Below, one piece after another: positions 14,273-16,493 of a stretch of 16,493 bases of DNA. Location of the stretch: NCBI GenBank assembly GCA_947475855.1, contig CANJPN010000067.1:1-16493 (forward strand), given 5' to 3'. The notes under the pieces are model-generated. The model was given only the letters and a program-made list of their open reading frames with translations. It had not been told where the DNA came from and made no database searches. A program made the translations under genes and the position numbers. The stretch's first letter is position 1. Each line of letters starts with the position of its first letter. This DNA comes from Bradyrhizobiaceae bacterium. Its GTDB lineage: Bacteria; Pseudomonadota; Alphaproteobacteria; Rhizobiales; Hyphomicrobiaceae.

Positions 14273-15786
14273 GCCGCGCCCCCGACACGTTGCGGCACCA
14301 GCCGCACGCTCTTCAGCGCCTCGATCTCGCCGGTGTTGCCGGCCTCGTGGTACTCGGCATCTTCGTTTACGTTCCAGATGTCGTAGAGCGTCTTGCCCGC
14401 CGCGATGTTCTTGACCGTCAGCATCGAGGTCATCATCGCGTGGTCTTGGTTGTTGTACTTGTGCATGCCGTTTCGGCCGACGAGATGCAGCGTCGGGAAA
14501 TTTTCGGCGAGTTCCGAGCGGATCGTTTCGACGTGGAATTTGTAGTCCTCGTCATAGACCGGGTAAGCCTTCTTCTGGCGCACCACGCAGCCGTCCTTGA
14601 TCTCGTTCCAGGTCGCGAGCCCGATCTGCTCGAGCTCTTTCTTGGCAAGCCCGATCAGTTCGCCGTCGGAAGCCGACCAGATGCCGTCGCCTTCGAAGCA
14701 GAAGTATTCGAGGCCGAGGCACGCAAGCTTCTCGTCCGGGACCATTTCCGGCGACCACGAACGGAAGTTCTGAATGCGGCCGACCTTCACTGCGGGCTCG
14801 TGGATGTAGATCCAGTTGTCGGGGAACAGGTCGGCCTTCTCGACGATCAGCGCGACGGTGATGAAATCGCGATAGCGAAGGCTGTCTGCGGACTGGATGC
14901 ACTTGAGGGGCGCATCGATCGAGCGCACGAGCTCGCGGATCGGCGCAGACGAGATGACGTGATTGCCGGTGAACGTTTCGGTCGTGCCGTCCTCGCGCTG
15001 CGCCGTCATCGTCCAGCGTTTTGCGGATGCGTCCCACGACAGTTTGTCGAGACGCATGCCCATGTGGATCTCGCCGCCCTGCGCGCGCGTCTTGGCGGCA
15101 GCCGCGTCCCACATCATGCCGGGGCCGCGCCGGGGATATTCGAAGCTGTCGATCAGCGTCTTGATGATCTCGCCGTCAGCCTTGCGTACGGGGCCCTTCT
15201 TGGCCGGCGCGATGGAATTGCGCAGTGCGCTCGCCATGGCAGTCCAAAGATCGAGCCCTTTGATGCGCTGTGCGGCCCAATCGGAAGAAATTTCGTCGCA
15301 GCTCATGCCCCACACCTTCTCGGTGTAGGTCTTGAAGAAGATCGAGAACAGGCGCTCGCCGAATTGGTTCGAAACCCACTCGTGGAAGGTCACGGGCTTC
15401 TCGTTGGGAAACGCCTGCTTGTACATGAACGACAGAACGCACATCGCGCTTTCGATCGGACCGAGGTTGGTCAGCGCCTCGAAGGCCTTGAGCGGATAGC
15501 TGTAGTACTTGCCGTCGTAGTAGATGCGGCTCATGCGCGGCCGGGAGATGAAGTCCTGCGGCAGGATCTCCTTCCACAGGTCGACCACTTCCTTCGACTT
15601 GGAGAAGAAGCGATGGCCGCCGATGTCGAACAGGAAGTTCTTGTAGTTCGCTGTCCGGCTGATGCCGCCGACGTAGTGCGGGTCGGCTTCGATCACGGTC
15701 GCTGACATGCCCTGCTTGGTCAACAGGTAGGAAGCGGTGAGCCCGGCAGGCCCAGCGCCAATAATCAGCACATCAGAATGCGACAT
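14269..15786 (-). CDS. FAD-dependent oxidoreductase, UDP-galactopyranose-mutase-like (505 aa)
   Basis: This is a flavoprotein of the amine-oxidase / UDP-galactopyranose-mutase-like group. The N-terminal dinucleotide-binding motif is V-L-I-I-G10-A-G-P-A-G15-L, with the ribose-binding Glu at E33. Further family blocks are G-G-H-R-F-F (56-61), Y-S-Y-P-L-K (95-100), K-T-Y-T-E-K-V-W-G (152-160) and the C-terminal flavin-site segment G-R-N-G-M-H-K-Y-N-N-Q-D-H (437-449). It has no signal peptide, so it is cytoplasmic. I chose ATG 15786, ten codons inside the longer frame that opens with GTG 15816; G-G-C-G-G-A-A lies just upstream. Its stop overlaps the GtrA start, which links it to polyprenyl or surface-sugar metabolism. 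A role in converting or oxidising a nucleotide- or lipid-linked sugar is inferred; a plain mutase reaction is not proven. Confidence 0.88.
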   Translation of the reverse strand: MSHSDVLIIGAGPAGLTASYLLTKQGMSATVIEADPHYVGGISRTANYKNFLFDIGGHRFFSKSKEVVDLWKEILPQDFISRPRMSRIYYDGKYYSYPLKAFEALTNLGPIESAMCVLSFMYKQAFPNEKPVTFHEWVSNQFGERLFSIFFKTYTEKVWGMSCDEISSDWAAQRIKGLDLWTAMASALRNSIAPAKKGPVRKADGEIIKTLIDSFEYPRRGPGMMWDAAAAKTRAQGGEIHMGMRLDKLSWDASAKRWTMTAQREDGTTETFTGNHVISSAPIRELVRSIDAPLKCIQSADSLRYRDFITVALIVEKADLFPDNWIYIHEPAVKVGRIQNFRSWSPEMVPDEKLACLGLEYFCFEGDGIWSASDGELIGLAKKELEQIGLATWNEIKDGCVVRQKKAYPVYDEDYKFHVETIRSELAENFPTLHLVGRNGMHKYNNQDHAMMTSMLTVKNIAAGKTLYDIWNVNEDAEYHEAGNTGEIEALKSVRLVPQRVGGAA

Positions 15787-16014
15787 GAATTTCCGCCCGG
15801 AACTGAACAAGGACACACTAAAGCCGGCGTCATCGGACGCAGGACCACGTCCGGGAGCCTAGGGCGGAAGGGTAAATATTCACTGAGCGGATGGCACGTG
15901 GTGAGAGGCAAACCCGCCGTGGATCGGCAACATGGACGTGAAATCCTTATGGTTTCACAGAATTTAAGGTACTCGCGGCTACTTTCATGGGGGGTATCAG
16001 GGGACAGATTTGCA
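15787..16014. promoter_or_regulatory. Divergent promoter region of the glycan genes
   Basis: These 228 bp separate the minus-strand FAD/GtrA pair from the plus-strand membrane gene and are more AT-rich than their surroundings (for example around 15872-15882 and 15958-15970), as expected of promoters. An inverted repeat lies at 15938-15958. AGGGGA at 15999-16004 is a plausible ribosome-binding site, ten bases before ATG 16015. No confident -35/-10 pair was recognised. Confidence 0.55.
15938..15958. repeat. Inverted repeat in the divergent promoter, possible operator
   Basis: GTGAAA (15938-15943) and TTTCAC (15953-15958) are perfect inverted arms. Inner CC and GG can also pair, leaving a bulged T and a TTAT loop. 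A 21-bp dyad midway between divergent genes would suit a dimeric regulator, but no regulator gene is present in the window. Confidence 0.4.
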
Positions 16015-16493
16015 ATGACGATTGCAGCCATCGAAATACGGCCGGCCGGCCATCAGCGCGTGCGATTTGCGGTATTGCCGCTGTGGGCGTGGTGGCTCGT
16101 CGCGGTAGCCGTCGCGACGGCATTGGCGCTGTTTTCGAAGGGAGCGGGCCGCGCGCTCGAGTTCATCGATTCCGACGACGCCTTGCGCTTCGTGCATGTC
16201 CGCGAGTTGCTGGCAGGCGCATCGTGGTTCGAGGTGACGACAACAGCACTCGGCGGCGTCGATGGTCTCGTGTCGCACTGGTCGCGATTGATCGACGGGC
16301 CGATGGCACTGCTCATGGGCGCGCTGGGCATCTTTCTGCCCGAGGCCCAGGTCAACAGCGCCGTCGTCGCGATCTGGCCGGTTCTGATGCTGGCCGCAGT
16401 TTTGTGGGCGATTGCACGCACGACCGATGAAGTGGCGGGCAAGCGCGCCTCGCTGCTCGCTCTCGCGCTCGGTGCGACGAGCCTCCTCAGCTA
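16015..16493 (+). CDS. Polytopic membrane protein, probable GT-C-like glycosyltransferase, cut by window end
   Basis: The frame opens at ATG 16015 and stays open for 159 codons to the window edge, so the gene is incomplete at its 3' end. Residues ~20-40 form the first membrane segment (L-P-L-W-A-W-W-L-V-A). They are followed by an acidic loop I-D52-S-D54-D55-A-L-R-F-V-H-V-R-E-L-L, the H-W-S-R-L block (88-92), and two more hydrophobic segments at ~95-108 and 114-134. An Asp-rich first periplasmic loop after TM1 is the hallmark of GT-C transferases that use polyprenyl-phosphate sugars. From memory, similar proteins with D-D-A-L-R-x-V-x-V-R-x-L-L and H-W-S-R-L are common in Rhizobiales and usually annotated as hypothetical membrane proteins. 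The divergent GtrA gene fits this role. AGGGGA precedes the ATG by ten bases. Function is inferred. Confidence 0.8.
   Translation, partial: MTIAAIEIRPAGHQRVRFAVLPLWAWWLVAVAVATALALFSKGAGRALEFIDSDDALRFVHVRELLAGASWFEVTTTALGGVDGLVSHWSRLIDGPMALLMGALGIFLPEAQVNSAVVAIWPVLMLAAVLWAIARTTDEVAGKRASLLALALGATSLLS

Noticed and set aside
14290..15705. 471-aa open frame on the plus strand opposite the FAD oxidoreductase gene
   Set aside because: Composition is that of a complement-strand shadow (Asp, Arg, Val, His rich) and the opposite strand has clear flavoprotein motifs throughout.
15987..16430. 147-aa frame starting at ATG 15987
   Set aside because: It is Arg-rich and out of phase with the membrane-protein frame from 16015, which stays open to the window end and has clear hydrophobic segments.

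Overview
The window is GC-rich, densely coded DNA. It reads like a chromosomal accessory or metabolic region of an alphaproteobacterium, probably of the Rhizobiales (Bradyrhizobium, Rhodopseudomonas or Xanthobacteraceae type). This is inferred from gene content: Bug/TctC solute-binding proteins, a Liv-type ABC operon, a CoxL-like molybdenum hydroxylase subunit, and a GtrA / FAD-oxidoreductase / membrane-protein surface-polysaccharide group. I see no mobile element, CRISPR array, tRNA or rRNA.

Layout. (1) 376-1247, plus strand: a single-domain universal stress protein and a small periplasmic cytochrome c. (2) 1266-3950, minus strand: a large fused NDP-forming acyl-CoA synthetase with a C-terminal GNAT acetyltransferase domain (PatZ/Pat architecture), convergent with the cytochrome gene. 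(3) 4182-11105, plus strand: two closely related TctC-type periplasmic binding proteins in tandem, then a complete branched-chain-amino-acid-type ABC importer in the order binding protein, LivH, LivM, LivG, LivF. LivM-LivG and LivG-LivF overlap, so they are translationally coupled. A strong 10-bp hairpin separates the binding-protein gene from the permease genes. (4) 11407-13773, plus strand: a xanthine-dehydrogenase-family molybdopterin-binding large subunit with no FeS or FAD partner gene in the window. (5) 13817-15786, minus strand: a UDP-galactopyranose-mutase-like FAD oxidoreductase overlapping a GtrA-family flippase-like membrane protein. (6) From 16015 to the right edge, plus strand: the start of a divergent polytopic membrane protein, probably a GT-C-like glycosyltransferase, cut off by the window end.

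Working model (inference). Blocks 2-4 look like an uptake and catabolism locus for one or more organic acids: periplasmic capture (TctC proteins and the Liv-type binding protein), ABC import, hydroxylation by a molybdenum enzyme, and acyl-CoA chemistry or its control by lysine acetylation. The substrate cannot be read from the sequence. Blocks 5-6 are a separate cell-envelope glycan locus.

I found no clearly new system. The points most worth checking are the degenerate ABC signature in LivG, the orphan molybdenum subunit, the orphan TctC pair, and several intercistronic hairpins and repeats. Start codons were reassigned for many genes from ribosome-binding sites and family N-termini. Three starts are non-ATG (GTG at 6462, TTG at 10365, TTG at 14272).
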